From: Cherax quadricarinatus
Lineage: Eukaryota > Arthropoda > Malacostraca > Decapoda > Parastacidae
Assembly (NCBI RefSeq): GCF_038502225.1
Contig: NC_091355.1
Span: 9,088,044 to 9,152,043, forward strand
Reading direction: 5' to 3'
Length of the DNA stretch: 64,000 nucleotides
Position numbers and translations under genes: made by a program
In this document: positions 44,396 through 55,429 of the stretch, in pieces
Layout of the letters: each line of letters opens with the position of its first letter
Numbering within the stretch: the stretch's first letter is position 1
Notes under the pieces: model-generated
Told to the model about the DNA's origin: nothing
The model's database searches: none
The model's input: the letters and a program-made list of their open reading frames with translations, nothing else

Positions 44396-44589
44396 AGGTC
44401 GGTATAGGTTTTATCATGTACTTGTAAAAATAATGATTATTATTGAGGTAATATGTCCATGTTAACACCCAAGAGCACCAACATGTAGGCCATCTACAAC
44501 CTATGGCAACAAAGGCCTGTACAAGTTAGTATTTTGTTTAAGAGGTGATTAGCGGCAAAATTGCGCCAGGGATAACATATGTTAATAAT

Positions 44590-44795
44590 TAGCAATTAAC
44601 TACATCAGTGACTAGAAAACCTACAGCCCTAATTAGTAAATCTACAATAATCAGAAAACCTACAGCGGTAATTAGAAAACCTACAGAACCAATTAGAAAA
44701 CCTACCGCAGCAATTAGAAAATCTACAGTAATTAGAAAACCTACTAATTAGAAAATCTACAGTAATTAGAAAACCTACAGCAATAATTAGAGATG
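44590..44795. repeat. AATTAGAAAACCTAC minisatellite
   Basis: About nine imperfect units of AATTAGAAAACCTACAG with variable spacers. Confidence 0.85.
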
Positions 44796-45084
44796 ACCTA
44801 GTAAATGAGGAGGATGTAGATTATACTTGGTGTAGATTACACCAGATGTAGTTCATAAGAGAAGCGAATGATGCAGAATGTAGATGAGTAGATGTAGACT
44901 AGTAGGGAGAGTGGTCGCAGCAGTCACCTTGACGGTACTCTGGAAAAAAAAAAAGTCTCAGTTATGGGAAAAAATGCCTTTGTGGTAATCCAGTTTGAAA
45001 GTGCAAAGGTGATGGTCTGGTGCCATTGGAGTGACCTTTGGAATCGTCCCTTAGTGCCTGTATAGTTACCTTTTGACTCTGTGA

Positions 45085-45475
45085 GGAATTAGACATGTGC
45101 AACACCTGGGTATCTTTATTTGAAGACGTTTCGCCAACCAGTGGCTTTATCAATTCAGTATAGAGGCAGTTTGAGTCTTGAAACTGAAGACTGTAAAAAA
45201 TGAGGCAGTCAGTCCCCTAGTCTTCCAGAACTATGCATAGAAGATAGTGAAGAATGGGGTAGTCAGTCCCTCAGCCTGGAGCTGGTGTTCGGTACCTAAG
45301 TCTGGATGAATCAGATTCATCAAGACCAAGGTAGTAAACACCGCCTCCAGGCTGAGGGACTGATTGCCCCATCTTCTAGTTTCCAGTTTCAACACCTTCA
45401 AATTAAACTGATAAAGCCGCTCTGGTATTCACATAACATACCGAGGTGTTGCATGTGTATCTAATTGATCACCTC
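45085..45475. mobile_element. Hammerhead foldback, older copy
   Basis: Starts GGAATTAGACATGTGCAACA and ends TTGCATGTGTATCTAATTGA. The arms are diverged. The left motif is clear; the right one (45415-45435) is destroyed. Confidence 0.6.
45121..45157 (-). ncRNA. Hammerhead-like motif
   Basis: Minus strand: TGAA, TTGATAA, stem II GCCA/TGGC, GAAAC, GTC, TTCA. Four-base stem I is perfect and different from the GGA/TCC families. Confidence 0.5.
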
Positions 45476-45584
45476 TTCAGTTTTGCATACCAATATATTT
45501 ATAATTTTAACTTTGTCTTTTAATAGAAGGAAGCGTTGAAATGTGCTCGAGTATCACGCCTACAATAATTTGTAGGTGGAATTA

Positions 45585-45745
45585 CCGACAATATATAAGG
45601 TAAAAAGATAGGTGCAACTAATGTGACACTTTACTGTGGCAGCGTTTCGCTCTCCAGGAGTGTAGCGGCTTGGCAAAGCTCTTGGAGAGCGAAACGTTGC
45701 CATTGTTAAATGTCACATTAGTTGCACTTGTGTTTTTTTTTTATC
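45585..45745. mobile_element. Short hammerhead foldback (GCTCC family)
   Basis: Left arm begins GGTGGAATTACCGACAATAT and the right arm ends TCACATTAGTTGCACTTGTG. The plus-strand motif at 45666-45701 has CGGC/GCCA-like stem I and GCTC/GAGAGC stem II; the core is decayed. Confidence 0.55.
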
Positions 45746-46375
45746 TAACATGCAATGATACTGTTGTTGCCGCCTCCTGAATGGACTACGGAGAGAGGCC
45801 GTGAGTTAGTCAGATATGCAGAGAGGTCACGGGGAGCTACAGGAACAAATACAGAGGTGATCAAACCACAGAAACTAGGGAAACAAGTAGTTCAGCTGGA
45901 ATTAAATATATATGGAAGAATAAGAAGTGAAGCAGAAAAATCAACAACTTGAAAGTGATATAGCATCAAGGGCCAAAACTGAACCAAAGTTACTCCGCAG
46001 CCACAAAAATGGACGACAATGGAGAAGCAAGTGATGTGGGGGTGGAGGAGAATGCGACGTGAGACAGGTTGGGTGCAATGACAGAAATATGTAAATTGTA
46101 CAGAGATGTCTTCACTCCAGTCGGGTCAGCAGGTGCTAGAAAGCATCAGCACAACAAGAGAGAGAGAGAGAGAGGGGGGGGGGGTAACAAGGTCCTCTTC
46201 TTGCCTTTCCAGTTCTCACTCCCCTGACTGGACGAGTTAACACTTGGCTTCCTTTAATATATTAATTATACTGTTTCTTGTTAGCTGAAGGTCTCTCTAT
46301 CTCCCTCCGTCTCTCTCTCTTTTTACACAGGGTTTGACAAGATTAGGTTAAGGATCCCTAGCTTTATTGGCAAGC
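45746..46375. other. No gene recognised
   Basis: Mixed DNA with GA- and G-runs at 46160-46187. A short ATG frame at 46011 was considered as an exon and rejected. Confidence 0.45.
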
Positions 46376-46379
46376 TAAG

Positions 46380-46810
46380 GTTTAGGAATGGAAGAACACT
46401 GAGTAGGTCTACTGGCTCACACGAGTCAGGTCCATTTTACAAACACTTGTGTAACTGTCCAACCTGATTTTAAAGTTATCCAAGGTATAACCTGAAGACT
46501 TCTATTATATTTATGCTTATTGTTATGAAGCCAAGAATTGTATTAAGTTTTATTGCATACACTGTTGTCTTGGCTTCAAATTTTTGTCAACTACATACAT
46601 CTAATTTTTTTCCCCAGGAATAGAACCTAACATTAGTCATTATTCTACACTGAACTGCATCTGCCACTGGCCAAAACATCAACCTATCTAGATCATCCTG
46701 TACCTTTCTCTTGTATCCTTATCAGAATTTATTTGACGACCTAGTTTAGTGTCATCGGCAGACTTGTTCATATCACCGTTTATTCTTTCATCTGTGTCTC
46801 GTGTGTTGTG
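46380..46810 (-). pseudogene. Old CR1-like RT relic
   Basis: Minus strand reads KSADDTKLGRQINSDKDTR, with the ADD of the catalytic palm motif, then WQMQF and further broken pieces. Stops and frameshifts are frequent. Confidence 0.6.
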
Positions 46811-47725
46811 TGTTAATGTGTTGTTCATGTTGTGTGAAAGATGCGGTGGAGGTGGTGGTAACCGCGGTCAGATGGGTAGTTGAGATTAGCTCCAGTAAGA
46901 GAGCGTAGGCCTAACCGTGGAATACCAGGCCTCAGTTTGCATCTAAGCACGGAGAACACTGTATCAACACCTGTGGACCAAGATTTGCATTCCTCCCACA
47001 AACAGATAATAATAGTGCACGAAGGGCGATTAAAGTTTTCAAGTGAAAATGGATAATTGTGGTTCTACGGGCAGCTAGTAGCAACAACCAAAACTCGACA
47101 AGGACGGCTGACTAGGCTGTCCCTTGATCCCTCTCTCAATAGGCTTTAGATTCCTTAAGAGCTCTCAGACTTCATCCTTTTATCGTTGATTTTTCTTTCG
47201 TAAACATTAGTACTTGTACCTTTCTTCCCCTCCTCCTTGTATATCTCCCGGTTCTTCGGTAAAGATCTCTTTGAACCTTCTTTTTAAATCTTCACATACC
47301 TCCCTGTCATTCTTTGTGAGCTCATCTCCCTCCTCCATGAGTCTTATTACGTGGTCCCTTACTATCTCCATCTTGCGCTGCTATACAAAAGCTTATGCTC
47401 AGGTGTAGCCTTTGCTCCTATAGTACTATAAGATATTTTAATCAAGTGTGGAAACTATACATGAGTTTCACTCTATTGACAAGCTTTTTTTTTTTGCCAT
47501 TAGAGAACGCAAGAATTTGTATGGAATTTATGTACCACCGGACAAAGCAAAAGTGAGGAGTTACAGCAAGTGAATGGACCAGTGCAGGTGACTGATTCAT
47601 CTTGCCGTCTCTGATGCGCGGGTCTCTTGTGTAATGCCTATGATTTTAAACTGATGGAAGATAGAGGTATGGGTGTGTGTGGGAAACAAGCAGGTTGCAA
47701 CACTAGGGTTGTCCCGTCTGTCCAG
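46811..47725. other. No gene recognised
   Basis: Unique-looking DNA. 47290-47380 (TCATTCTTTGTGAGCTCATC ...) hints at an old minus-strand LINE frame but is too short to call. Confidence 0.4.
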
Positions 47726-47729
47726 GTGT

Positions 47730-47830
47730 TTTGCAAGGAAAAAATATTCGCCCGTATGTGAGCGAAACGTCTTTAAATAAAGTTTGCTCTACCAAGTGTC
47801 CTCTTACCAGCTGCAAGGGTGAGATAGGGA
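47730..47830 (+). mobile_element. Hammerhead arm, solo
   Basis: GTGAGCGAAACGTCTTTAAA and AATAAA followed by GTGTCCTCTTACCAGC match the right-arm order. The 5' core is not recognisable. Confidence 0.4.
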
Positions 47831-48440
47831 AGAGGGAGCCTGACGTGGACACAGGTAGCCAGAGTCGTCAGACAAGGAGGGAGAGAAGGAATGAGAAAGG
47901 CAGGCAGGTAATACCCCCACCTTGGCCAACTCCGGGAATAAGCAGAGGGGTAACTATTACAACCTGTTCAGAAACACTATTTATCAGTAGCTTCGTCTTG
48001 GCTCTACGTCAAGGACATCCCTCCAGCCACCACCTACCAGCACCCACCTTCCTCCCTTCGCATGTTTCCCTTCTGCAACATGTTCTCACAACAAATGCTT
48101 TTAAGGGAAATTAGTATTAAGCTTATTAATATTGAGCGTGGTGGAGTCTCTCAAATACACATGGAGGACATACATGACGGCAAAAGACTCAGACGAGGCA
48201 TAAGAACATTAGGAAGCATTTCTTTTTTTCAATCTTAGAAGGGAAGAAGAGGTGGTGGATTCAAACTGTTGTATATACAGGTTTAGGTAAGAGTAGATAA
48301 GATCTGGCCCTGTAGGTAAAAATTTATAAAATCGGCCAATAAAATTTACGAGCGGGGCCAGGAGCTGTTACCAGGGCTCTCAAAGCAACTAGCTGAATAT
48401 TTGAATACTCACAACATTGAGTAATAACACGATTGCAAAA
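47831..48440. other. No gene recognised
   Basis: No conserved protein, repeat or splice structure is supported. Confidence 0.45.
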
Positions 48441-48449
48441 AAAACACAG

Positions 48450-48571
48450 AACGGGTGGGGTTTGAATCCATGACAAGTGAGTTTTAAAACTCCAGGCCAG
48501 CTGACCCAGTGACTTACGCACTGGCCTGGAGTTTTACGACTCACTCGCCATGGGTTCAAACCCCACCCGTT
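48450..48571. repeat. Inverted pair of tRNA-like SINE heads
   Basis: Both arms carry GGCCTGGAGTTTTA and, 20-30 nt on, a B-box-like GGTTCAAACCCC (plus) or GATTCAAACCCC (minus), ending in CCACCCGTT. The arms of about 55 bp are inverted. Confidence 0.6.
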
Positions 48572-48799
48572 ACATGATTGTTTTTTAACATTGAGTATAT
48601 AGAGATGAGTCACAAGCATAACACACAAGTAATAAGCAATATTGTTTGCCACGGTTTGTTATGTTAAGTTTGGTACAGACTAGTCTGAGCATTTCCCCTG
48701 CACTCTAGTGTTAACTGTGCCACTCCGCTGACTTCGGCGACCCTAAATTTAACAACCTACACCTGTGTCACCTCCTTCTAGAACCTCAAGCAGCATGTC

Positions 48800-49000
48800 C
48801 TTCTTTCACACAAGATATACCGACAAGTGTATAAGATACACTTGCTCAGCGTTACGCAACTTTAATAAGGGAAAAATTTCTCCCACCAGGGGCTCTGTCA
48901 GTTCGGTCAGTGGACTGATGAAGCCCCTGGTGGGGGAAATATTTCCTAATAACGTTACCTAACGTTGCACAAGTGTATTTTATGTAGCCTATCCCCAGAA
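48800..49000. mobile_element. Hammerhead foldback
   Basis: Inverted arms with GATATACCGACAAGTGTATA on the left and TGCACAAGTGTATTTTATGT on the right. The plus motif is clear and the minus one diverged. Confidence 0.6.
48912..48946 (+). ncRNA. Hammerhead-like motif, CCCC family
   Basis: GGA/TCC stem I, perfect CTGATGA core, stem II GCCCC/GGGG(G), GAAA, then TATT. Stem II sequence differs from other families but pairs. Confidence 0.55.
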
Positions 49001-49119
49001 CGAAAGTTTGGTTTCCAATGTATTTACGACAGAGTACAGGCTGTTGCAGCATGTCTACTAACCTAAACAATCCAGGTCCTACTCACACTTAACTATTACC
49101 TTACTACTAATCTATTTTT

Positions 49120-49240
49120 TGTGTATAGATTTACTGTCTTCCCATTGTGTCCTTGAATTTGTATTGATAAAGCCACTAAATGGGGAAACGTCTACAATAG
49201 ATACCCAGATGTTACACATGTCTATTCTTCATCATTTTTT
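49120..49240 (+). mobile_element. Hammerhead arm, solo
   Basis: Right-arm order ending GATGTTACACATGTCTATTC. The left arm is absent. Confidence 0.5.
49159..49197 (+). ncRNA. Hammerhead-like motif with TTGTA/TACAA stem I
   Basis: TTGTA (49159-49163) pairs perfectly with TACAA (49193-49197). TTGATAA core, hairpin with CCA/TGG, then GAAAC and GTC. Confidence 0.5.
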
Positions 49241-49417
49241 TTTTAAAGCTATACAAGGTATTTCCTTCAATGACTATTTGGCATTTGGTTCTTGTCATCT
49301 GCAGCTTTGTTGTGGCGGGGGTTGCAGCTCGAGTCGTCTCTGTACTTTTTCCTCTGCCAACACTTGGGACACGAGTGTTTATGTACTACCACTGACTTGT
49401 TTCTTTTTGTGTTTCAG

Positions 49418-49533
49418 GGGTCTGACCCGAGATTGCAGACATGCCGAGGGAAGTTACAAAACCGCCGCTCAAAACTCAATCAGGAGATCAACAAGGAACT
49501 TATGTTGAGAGCTGGAGCTGAGAACCTCTACAA
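49418..49533 (+). CDS. Host exon: HR1 domain of a rhophilin-like protein
   Basis: An internal exon with a strong acceptor (branch-like CTGAC, a T-rich tract and TTTCAG ending at 49417) and a consensus donor GTGAGT at 49534. The 38 full codons read SDPRLQTCRGKLQNRRSK after an initial Gly, then LNQEINKELMLRAGAENLY. The KLQNRR-KLNQ-INKE-RAGAENLY pattern is the Rho-binding HR1 coiled coil as found near the N-terminus of rhophilin. Rhophilins are RhoA-binding scaffold proteins with HR1, BRO1 and PDZ domains. The exon leaves two bases (AA) to be completed by the next exon. I could not find neighbouring exons, so introns must be long. Another HR1 protein such as PKN is the main alternative. Confidence 0.78.
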
Positions 49534-49729
49534 GTGAGTACTACCTCTAGGTCTTGAAGCTTAAGGCTGTCAAAGTTTTGCACACTGACAGGATTGCTGT
49601 CAGTTTCTTTCTGTCCCATGGACACAGTTTCAAGTCTTACAAACTTTTTACATTCAGTAAACACTTCTTGCTTATACATTTATATACGAATGTGCGTGAA
49701 TATATAGTTGAACTGTAAATGAAAAAGAA

Positions 49730-51009
49730 AGATTTAGAAAGGGTAGGAAATGTTTGGACCAAGTGTTTGCACATAAACAATACACAGATAAATGTAAGTA
49801 TTTCTTTGTCGCATTTATAGATTTAGAAAAGGTGTATGATAGGGTGGATAGAATTGCAGTGTAGTTGGTATTGCAAATATACGGAATAGTGTTAGATTAT
49901 TGAAAGATATGAAGTGATTTTATGAGAAGAGTGAGGCTAAGGTTAGCTTATGCAAGTGAGATGGGAACAATTGTCCAGCACAATTAGACCTTAAACAGGA
50001 ATGTGGGATTTACCGTCGTTGTTTAATGTGTTTATGAGGTTGTATAAGACGCATATGCTGGTAAAGTGTGGCCTGCAATTATAGTGAATCATTTTTGTTG
50101 ACACGTTTTTTTGGAGGATTCGTAAGAAAAGTTGCAAAGTTTGGGAGGGTATGTAAAAAGGAAAATTGAAAGTCAGCCTAGAAAAGGGCAAGGTGATAGT
50201 AAGAAAAACCCTAGGCAATGAAAGATTGGATGTCAACTTTGAGGTAGGGAGTATGGAGGAAGTAAATATATTTAGACATTTGAGAGTGAACTTGTCGACG
50301 AATGAGTCTACGAAAGACTGTGAACCATAGAATAGACAAAATAAAACATGTATAAGAGTGTTAAGACGTCTGAGGAAAAGAGAATTTCATCAGTGAAGGC
50401 AAGATGGGGAATTTCCCAGAGTTTAGTGGTACCAACACTTTTGCATTGTTGTCAGGCATGATCACTGAATGTTGCAGAAAGGAGGAAAGAGGCAGTAAAG
50501 AGTTATTTTAGAGATCAGTGTGTGGTGTGAATATTACTCAGAGAATTAGGAGCTAATAATTTAAAAGATGTGTTAGCAAAGGCATAATTCAGATGACAAG
50601 AGCTGTTGAGGATAGGTTGACCAAGAGGGCGTATAAAGCTAGGATGGATTTGTACCACTCAGAGCCTCCAGTCCTTTCGTCCCGGAAAGGGTTGGTTGTT
50701 TTGAGTTGTAGGAGGTTGACCATGCAGGAGGTATATTTGAGCGAGTAGAAACAATTAATATTTTGGATTTTACGTGCTGTTGGAGTGTAAACACGGTAAC
50801 ATTCATGAACTCAGGAAAACCAATTAGCCAAACTTGAGTTCCTGAGGTGGGAAGTACAGTGCCTGCACTCTGAAGGATAAGTGGGGATGTTGCAGTTTAA
50901 AGAATGATTCGAATTGTATTGTCCGAGCAATTTGGCAAGACATCCAGTGTTTTGAATGAGTGAAAATGAATGTTTCCTTCTTTGGGTCACTGCCTTGTTG
51001 GGGAGTGGC

Positions 51010-51012
<3 letters not shown>
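49730..51012 (+). pseudogene. Old RTE-like copy D
   Basis: Reads FFVAFIDLEKVYDRVDR (motif A) near 49805-49850, then broken equivalents of the QGCVMSP, thumb and tail blocks, and the 3' UTR (50780-51010, GTACAGTGCCTGCACTCTGA). Many stops and indels make it clearly older than copies A-C. It starts within RT (5'-truncated) about 200 bp downstream of the host exon and ends at (AT)n. Confidence 0.78.

Positions 51013-51091
<79 letters not shown>
51013..51091. repeat. (AT)n at RTE 3' end
   Basis: About 39 AT units follow GGGGAGTGGCCG directly. Confidence 0.95.
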
Positions 51092-51095
<4 letters not shown>

Positions 51096-51096
<1 letters not shown>

Positions 51097-51464
51097 GTAG
51101 TGCCAAATAAGTAAAACTTGCGATTTTGGCTTAAATAACAACACACTTCTTGCCGAATAGGGCAAGCGAAATTTTGTATATGCAGTAATTTCGAAAAAAT
51201 CATTCTGATTCCAACGAAAAAAATATATTTCATTGTTTATTATTAAATTATTGTAAACTTATATACAATATATTTAGTTGGATTAGGCTAAATTAAATTA
51301 CGCTTGTTATAATAAGGTTAGGTAAGTTTCCTAAGGTTCTTTTGGTACAAAATCATTAATTTTTATATTAGCATAAATGAAAAAAATATGTCTTTAAAGG
51401 TATAAGAAATTTTTTTTAGAAAGGTTTTAATTTTAAACGAGTTCTTGCTAATTGACCAGCTTTA

Positions 51465-51467
<3 letters not shown>
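51096..51467. mobile_element. MITE copy 2 in (AT)n
   Basis: Diverged along its whole length from 35030-35420. The left end is TGTAGTGCCAAAT. The right terminal repeat is missing after AGCTTTACC, replaced by AT units. Confidence 0.75.

Positions 51468-51523
<56 letters not shown>
51468..51523. repeat. (AT)n microsatellite
   Basis: About 28 AT units on the right of the MITE. Confidence 0.95.
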
Positions 51524-51526
<3 letters not shown>

Positions 51527-51965
51527 GTATATATATTGGAGAGGGAAGGTGAAGAGTGGGTGGGTTGGTGAAGGAGGGTGAGGGAGGTAGAGCAAGGGTG
51601 AAGGTGAGCTGGGAGGGCAGGTGAGTCTCAGGTACCGTAGTGTGCACGCATTATTGCACGGGGCGCGGCCCTTAGGTGCACCCCGGACGGGGGAAGGGGT
51701 GGTGGTGGTTGGTGATAGTGATGCGACAGCAGCTGTTGCAACAGCAGCAGCGGCTGCTGCTGCTGCTGCTGCTGCGGCTGCGGCGGCTTCAAGGCCAGAT
51801 GGACTCTGATGCTTCTGCTCCCACCCTCCTCCCTGGATCTTCTACCCTCCCTTATCCCCTCCCTCTCTCCATTACTACTCAAGCACCTACCTATTTGCAT
51901 ACTTACCTGCCTCTTTTCCTGTCTTTCTACGTACTTACCTAGTTATACCTGTGATCAGTTTCAAG
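51524..51965. other. GC-rich CAG/CTG tract, possible exon not proven
   Basis: 51720-51792 is a CAG/CTG/CGG repeat that reads as poly-Gln, poly-Leu or poly-Ala. The flanks are unusually GC-rich for this window. A donor-like CAGGTGAGT is at 51619. No conserved domain is visible on either strand. Confidence 0.4.
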
Positions 51966-52084
51966 GGTTTAATCTCGTCTCGCAGCCTGGCTTGTTGCCA
52001 GACTGTACGATTCACTGCTTGATAAGCCAAACTATTGCTACCTGCAGCCCTCAGATCCACATATTATGAACCAGCTGGTTGGAC

Positions 52085-52270
52085 ACATTAAGTGATAGAT
52101 TGATAAATTAGACACGTGTGCAACATTTGGGTATCTTTATTGTGAAAACGCTTCGCTACACAATGGCTTCATCAGTCCAATACAAAGAAGAACGGTGAAG
52201 ATCAGAAGGAGGTTTAGGTAATCAGTCCCTCAACCTGGAGTCGATATAATCGACTCCAGGCATAAAGGCT
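52085..52270. mobile_element. Hammerhead foldback, left arm
   Basis: GATAAATTAGACACGTGTGC, then a minus-strand motif at 52143-52180 with CTGATGA, stem II GCCA...TAGC and GAAGC in place of GAAAC. The right arm is absent. Confidence 0.6.
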
Positions 52271-52430
52271 GCAAGAATTATTACCATCCTCAAAAAATTG
52301 CGAAATGTCAAATTTTGGAAGAGGGGAAAGTGGTGTTTTCCCCTCTTTCACCTCTTCAGGTAATTTTCCCTTCTTCACCCCCTCACTCAGTAATTAATAA
52401 AAATGGTTATAATTGACCATAATTTTTAAA

Positions 52431-52570
52431 GGGGTGGACCGGTAAGCCAGCGGTAGACCTCGGTCAGATGACCAAAGCTCCAAAGGCGGGTCATCATCTG
52501 AGTAAGACCCGTGTCAGGAAACACTTGTCCTGTTTCCTGACAAACCTTACCTAACCTAACCTAACTCAGT
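52431..52570 (+). repeat. Dispersed repeat with CCTAA tail
   Basis: Second copy of the family at 38626, ending TTACCTAACCTAACCTAACT. The tail is three CCTAA units, the arthropod telomere repeat on the complementary strand. Confidence 0.6.
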
Positions 52571-52679
52571 AATTTTCCCCTCTTCACCCCCTCTTCCAGT
52601 AGTTTCACCCTCTCTTCCAGCCATTTTTTCCTCTCTGTATCCCATTTTCCCAGTATTTTTCCTCTCTACACCTTGAAAG

Positions 52680-52850
52680 TCTTCCACCTCCTCACTATCT
52701 TCTGGAAGGAACTTGACAAGTTTCTCATGGCAGTTACCCTTGACTAGCCGGACTGTGGTGCTTATGGTGGACTGCATGTTACCAGCATCCATAGTCTGAC
52801 TGATCTTAGTCTGGCCTGGAACTGCTTTTATTAGGTATTCTGCACTTCCT
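52680..52850 (+). pseudogene. CR1-like ORF2 tail relic
   Basis: The plus strand, with one stop, reads LDKFLMAVTLD, PDCGAYGGLHVT and HSLTDLSLAWN, parallel to the tail at 42050-42398. Confidence 0.5.
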
Positions 52851-52856
52851 CTAGTA

Positions 52857-53405
52857 TCTCTCACTCAGGTAACTCATACTCTAGTATTTCTCACTCCAGT
52901 ATATCTCACTCCGGTATCTGTCACTCCGGTATCTCTCTCTAGTTTCTCCCGGTCCAGTATAACTCGCTTCAGTATCTCTCATTCCTGCATTTCTCACTAG
53001 TATTTCTTACTCTAGTATTTCTTACTCTAGTATTTCTTACTCTAGTATTTCTTACTCTAGTATTTCTTACTCTAGTATTTCTTACTCTAGTATTTCTTAC
53101 TCTAGTATTTCTTACTCCAGTATTTCTCACTCCAGTATTTCTCACGCCAGTATTTCTCACGCCAGTATTTCTCACGCCAGTATTTCTCACGCCAGTATTT
53201 CTCACGCCAGTATTTCTCACGCCAGTATTTCTCACGCCAGTATTTCTCACGCCAGTATTTCTCACGCCAGTATTTCTTACTCCAGTATTTCTCACTCCAG
53301 TATCTCCCACTCCAGTATCTCCCACTCCAGTATCTCCCACTCCAGTATCTCCCACTCCGGAATCTCCCACTCCGGAATCTCTTACTTTGGTATCTCTCAC
53401 TCCAA
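52857..53405. repeat. 15-bp minisatellite, block-structured
   Basis: About 36 units of 15 bp. Variants are blocked: TCTTACTCTAGTATT (52990-53110), TCTCACGCCAGTATT (53145-53270) and TCCCACTCCAGTATC (53290-53360). Confidence 0.93.
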
Positions 53406-53466
53406 TGAGCTGTTACGGTAGTGTGCAGATTAGCTACGTGGCCTTCGAATATTTTCCTTGTATGGA

Positions 53467-53469
<3 letters not shown>

Positions 53470-53561
<92 letters not shown>
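53470..53561. repeat. (CT)n microsatellite
   Basis: About 46 CT units. Confidence 0.97.
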
Positions 53562-53565
<4 letters not shown>

Positions 53566-53879
53566 TTATTTTACTGATAGATCTATGAGCAGCAAATGAT
53601 CTGTATTTTTTTTTACCTCGGATATTGCACCCGTTTTAAAGTTAGATGTGAGTAGGGAAGAGTATTCTAGACGAGACTAGTCACAACTTGGGAGGAGAGG
53701 CGCTGCGGAGATCTAAGAATAAATATCACATCAATCCTATCACCAAACGTATATATAAACTGTAAAATTTAAAGCATATGCAAAATTTACTAACCAAAGA
53801 ATTGCTTTCATGAACCTTCAAGATGGAACTTAGGGTCCACCTTGCAGTATGCGGCGCCAGCATGAAACAGCACCTGATG

Positions 53880-54035
53880 AAGAATTAGACACATGTGCAA
53901 TATGTGGCTATCTTTATTGTATACGTTTCACTATCCAGTGGCTTTATCACTGGCAAAACGTCTACGGTAAAGATACCCAGATGTTGCACATGTCCAATTC
54001 TTCATCTTGTCGGTAATATATACCATACGTGTACG
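53880..54035. mobile_element. Short hammerhead foldback
   Basis: Arms GAAGAATTAGACACATGTGC and ATGTTGCACATGTCCAATTC are inverted. It ends with CTTGTCGGTAATATATACC, the terminal mini-hairpin. The stem II region is CCAGTGG/CACTGG, shared between both strands. Confidence 0.6.
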
Positions 54036-55425
54036 TATAACAAGCATACAATAACACCCGATAATACGTGGAACAGAGAACATGATCAGTACGTACACAT
54101 CACAAAGAGAATTTGATAGAATGGATAGGGACAGTCTGATTGAGATGCATGGAGAGGAAGCCAGGGGACATTGATAGCAGCTAAAGACCTAGATGAAACA
54201 GTGACGGTGGGGACATACTATATGAAGAGACTACGAAGACATACTATACACAGGGTCAAGAGTATGTGCAAACAGGCTCTAGGGGCCACAAATAAGTAAA
54301 ACCGGTTGATAGGGGCCAGGAGCTATGAATCGCCTCGTACTAGCACATCTAGGTGCCAACAAACACAAACAAACACGAGACCCACCACAAACAACTCGTT
54401 TAAGTGTATACACGTGAACAAGTTTTTCCACTCTGAAGGTCTCCTGGTTGCTACGTGCGAGCGAGCCAGTGAGCGTGCGTGCGGGTTTGGCTGAATTTCT
54501 AACCTGGTGGCTGTCCCTCCTGTGTTGTGGAATAGGACATGGAAACACGACTAGCTTTTGTTTCCACTATACTGTAGCTTATTATAAGAGAGTAGTATAA
54601 CCGCATTATGCGGGGTGTATCCATTCGTTTTAAATGAAAAATCACAAGCTAGAGAAAGGATAAATTATTTTAATGGGTAAACAAATCCACTAAAATATTT
54701 TTTTTCTAACTTGGCAAATTTCTTGAGGCCAGTCATGGTGTAGGAGCTGCGTGATGTAGTGTCAAGCCAATAGAGGAACTTTTGTCATCCTCGAGTAACC
54801 AATCAGAGAACCTTAACTCCTTTCCAAGGAGACTGAGAGTCGAGATATGAAGTAGTGTAGTTCTTGACTTGGAAGACGGTATTTCCCGATCGTTCTCAGT
54901 CGCTCGTAAGCAAGAATAGTAACTGGACTCAACTTAAAAAAAAAATCATAAAAAAATATGAAAGCTAAGATACAACTCACAAAAGTAAAAAGGCTTTAGA
55001 AAGGATGAACCCAAAACATACTAGAAGGTCATCAAAATCCATTATTTCCATAACACACTAAATCCGTTTGGGTCATTCTGCTCAAGGAGTGGTGGAGGGT
55101 CGACCCTCTTGCTATCGGTCAGACTGTTGCTTTCTGTAATATGTCTAAGATATGCCATGACATATTGACACCAGCTGTCCAATGTGGCATGCTCTCCGAT
55201 GTATCACGTGACGCCCTTGTTATATCTTTGATGTGTTTCGAGAATTTTCCCACTCATTTCCTAAACATTAATACGAGTTGTCTAATGTTGCATTCTGTCC
55301 GAGGTATCACGTAACACATTAATATCAGTTGTCTAATGATTGTAGAGTGCATGTAGGCGGGGCGGGGAAGGGGTCCTAAATTATAGTTGTGTGTGAGGTG
55401 ATGTATATAACACTGGATGTGAGGC
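54036..55425. other. No gene recognised
   Basis: 54300-54330 (GGGGCCAGGAGCTATGAATC) is a LINE-like scrap. 54590-55400 is mixed DNA with two loose copies of ACCAGCTGTCCAATG-type text at 55165 and 55270. No exon is supported. Confidence 0.45.
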
Positions 55426-55429
55426 GAGC

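Noticed and set aside
46011..46064. Short ATG frame (MDDNGEASDVGVEENAT) as first exon of the rhophilin-like gene
   Set aside because: The only donor-like site (GTGAGA after GCGAC) leaves a phase that puts the 49418 exon out of frame and into an early stop.
51628..51900. Poly-Gln/poly-Leu frames as a host exon
   Set aside because: All frames are driven by the CAG/CTG repeat; no conserved flanking domain or convincing splice pair.
53102..53563. Repeat proteins encoded across 52969-53563
   Set aside because: They are frames of the 15-bp array and the (CT)n tract, without start context or domain.
54279..54548. Minus-strand ORF of 89 codons as a gene
   Set aside because: No domain, no splice support, and it overlaps a LINE-like scrap.
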